Below, piece by piece: positions 4,997 through 5,002 of a DNA stretch of 5,002 bases. Source of the stretch: Propionibacteriaceae bacterium (GTDB taxonomy: Bacteria; Actinomycetota; Actinomycetes; Propionibacteriales; Propionibacteriaceae); assembly GCA_021323255.1 (NCBI GenBank), contig JAJTCL010000319.1, positions 1-5,002 on the forward strand, given 5' to 3'. How positions within the stretch are numbered: the first letter of the stretch is position 1; each line of letters begins with the position of its first letter. The position numbers and the translations under genes were made by a program. The notes beneath the pieces were generated by a model, which was not told the origin of the DNA, ran no database searches, and saw nothing but the letters and a program-made list of their open reading frames with translations.

Positions 4997-5002
4997 GGGG
5001 TG

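Larger units (their letters stand above)
3554..5002 (+). mobile_element. IS110-family insertion sequence (right end outside or at the window edge)
   Basis: The element contains an IS110-type transposase gene (3726-4979), a non-coding left flank of about 170 nt and short repeats near both ends. The left boundary is set provisionally at CTTGACACA (3554), which recurs at the transposase stop. The size of about 1.45 kb is comparable to IS900. IS110 elements usually lack terminal inverted repeats and target duplications, so the exact ends cannot be fixed from one copy. It sits directly after a 13E12 remnant and may have contributed to its loss. Confidence 0.7.

Noticed and set aside
1..5002. CRISPR array, tRNA or rRNA gene
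   Set aside because: No regularly spaced repeats and no tRNA- or rRNA-like sequence were seen.

Overview
The window looks like high-GC actinobacterial chromosome, most probably Mycobacterium in the broad sense. The clues are GC-rich coding frames, a degraded 13E12/DUF222 repeat gene with a mycobacterial-type SOS box over its start codon, and an IS110-family element of the kind common in mycobacteria. Family assignments come from recognising protein motifs; no database search was possible.

Layout. (1) Positions 987 to 1, minus strand: a reading frame that leaves the window and encodes a type 1 isopentenyl-diphosphate isomerase (Idi) joined, with no intervening stop, to the N-terminal third of a trans-polyprenyl (GGPP-type) synthase. 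A strong ribosome binding site precedes it. About 36 to 68 nt upstream of the start lie three tandem 11-bp repeats, a plausible operator. Such an enzyme would make and elongate C5 units for C20 products, which fits a carotenoid or other terpenoid operon continuing off the left edge. (2) 1655 to 1178, minus strand: a gamma-carbonic-anhydrase-like (hexapeptide-repeat) gene broken by an internal deletion that also shifts the frame. (3) 1715 to 2182, plus strand: an apparently intact truncated haemoglobin with an unusual aromatic/proline tail. (4) 2263 to 2649, plus strand: an intact single-domain VOC (glyoxalase-fold) protein with a near-ideal ribosome binding site. (5) 2791 to about 3468: a 13E12/DUF222-HNH pseudogene reduced to roughly half its length by deletions and frameshifts. 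Its SOS-box-like promoter is still recognisable and suggests leaderless transcription. (6) About 3554 to the right edge: an IS110-family element. Its DEDD transposase carries a +1 and a later compensating -1 frameshift. It is preceded by a structured non-coding left end that is the expected place for a bridge RNA in the IS110 group, and short direct and inverted repeats lie near both ends.

Overall, two small intact genes (globin, VOC) and an isoprenoid operon start sit among three decayed genes. The most interesting signals are the Idi-prenyl synthase fusion, the 11-bp tandem repeats upstream of it (an arrangement like the operators of B12/light-dependent MerR regulators), and the possible bridge RNA and ends of the IS110 element.
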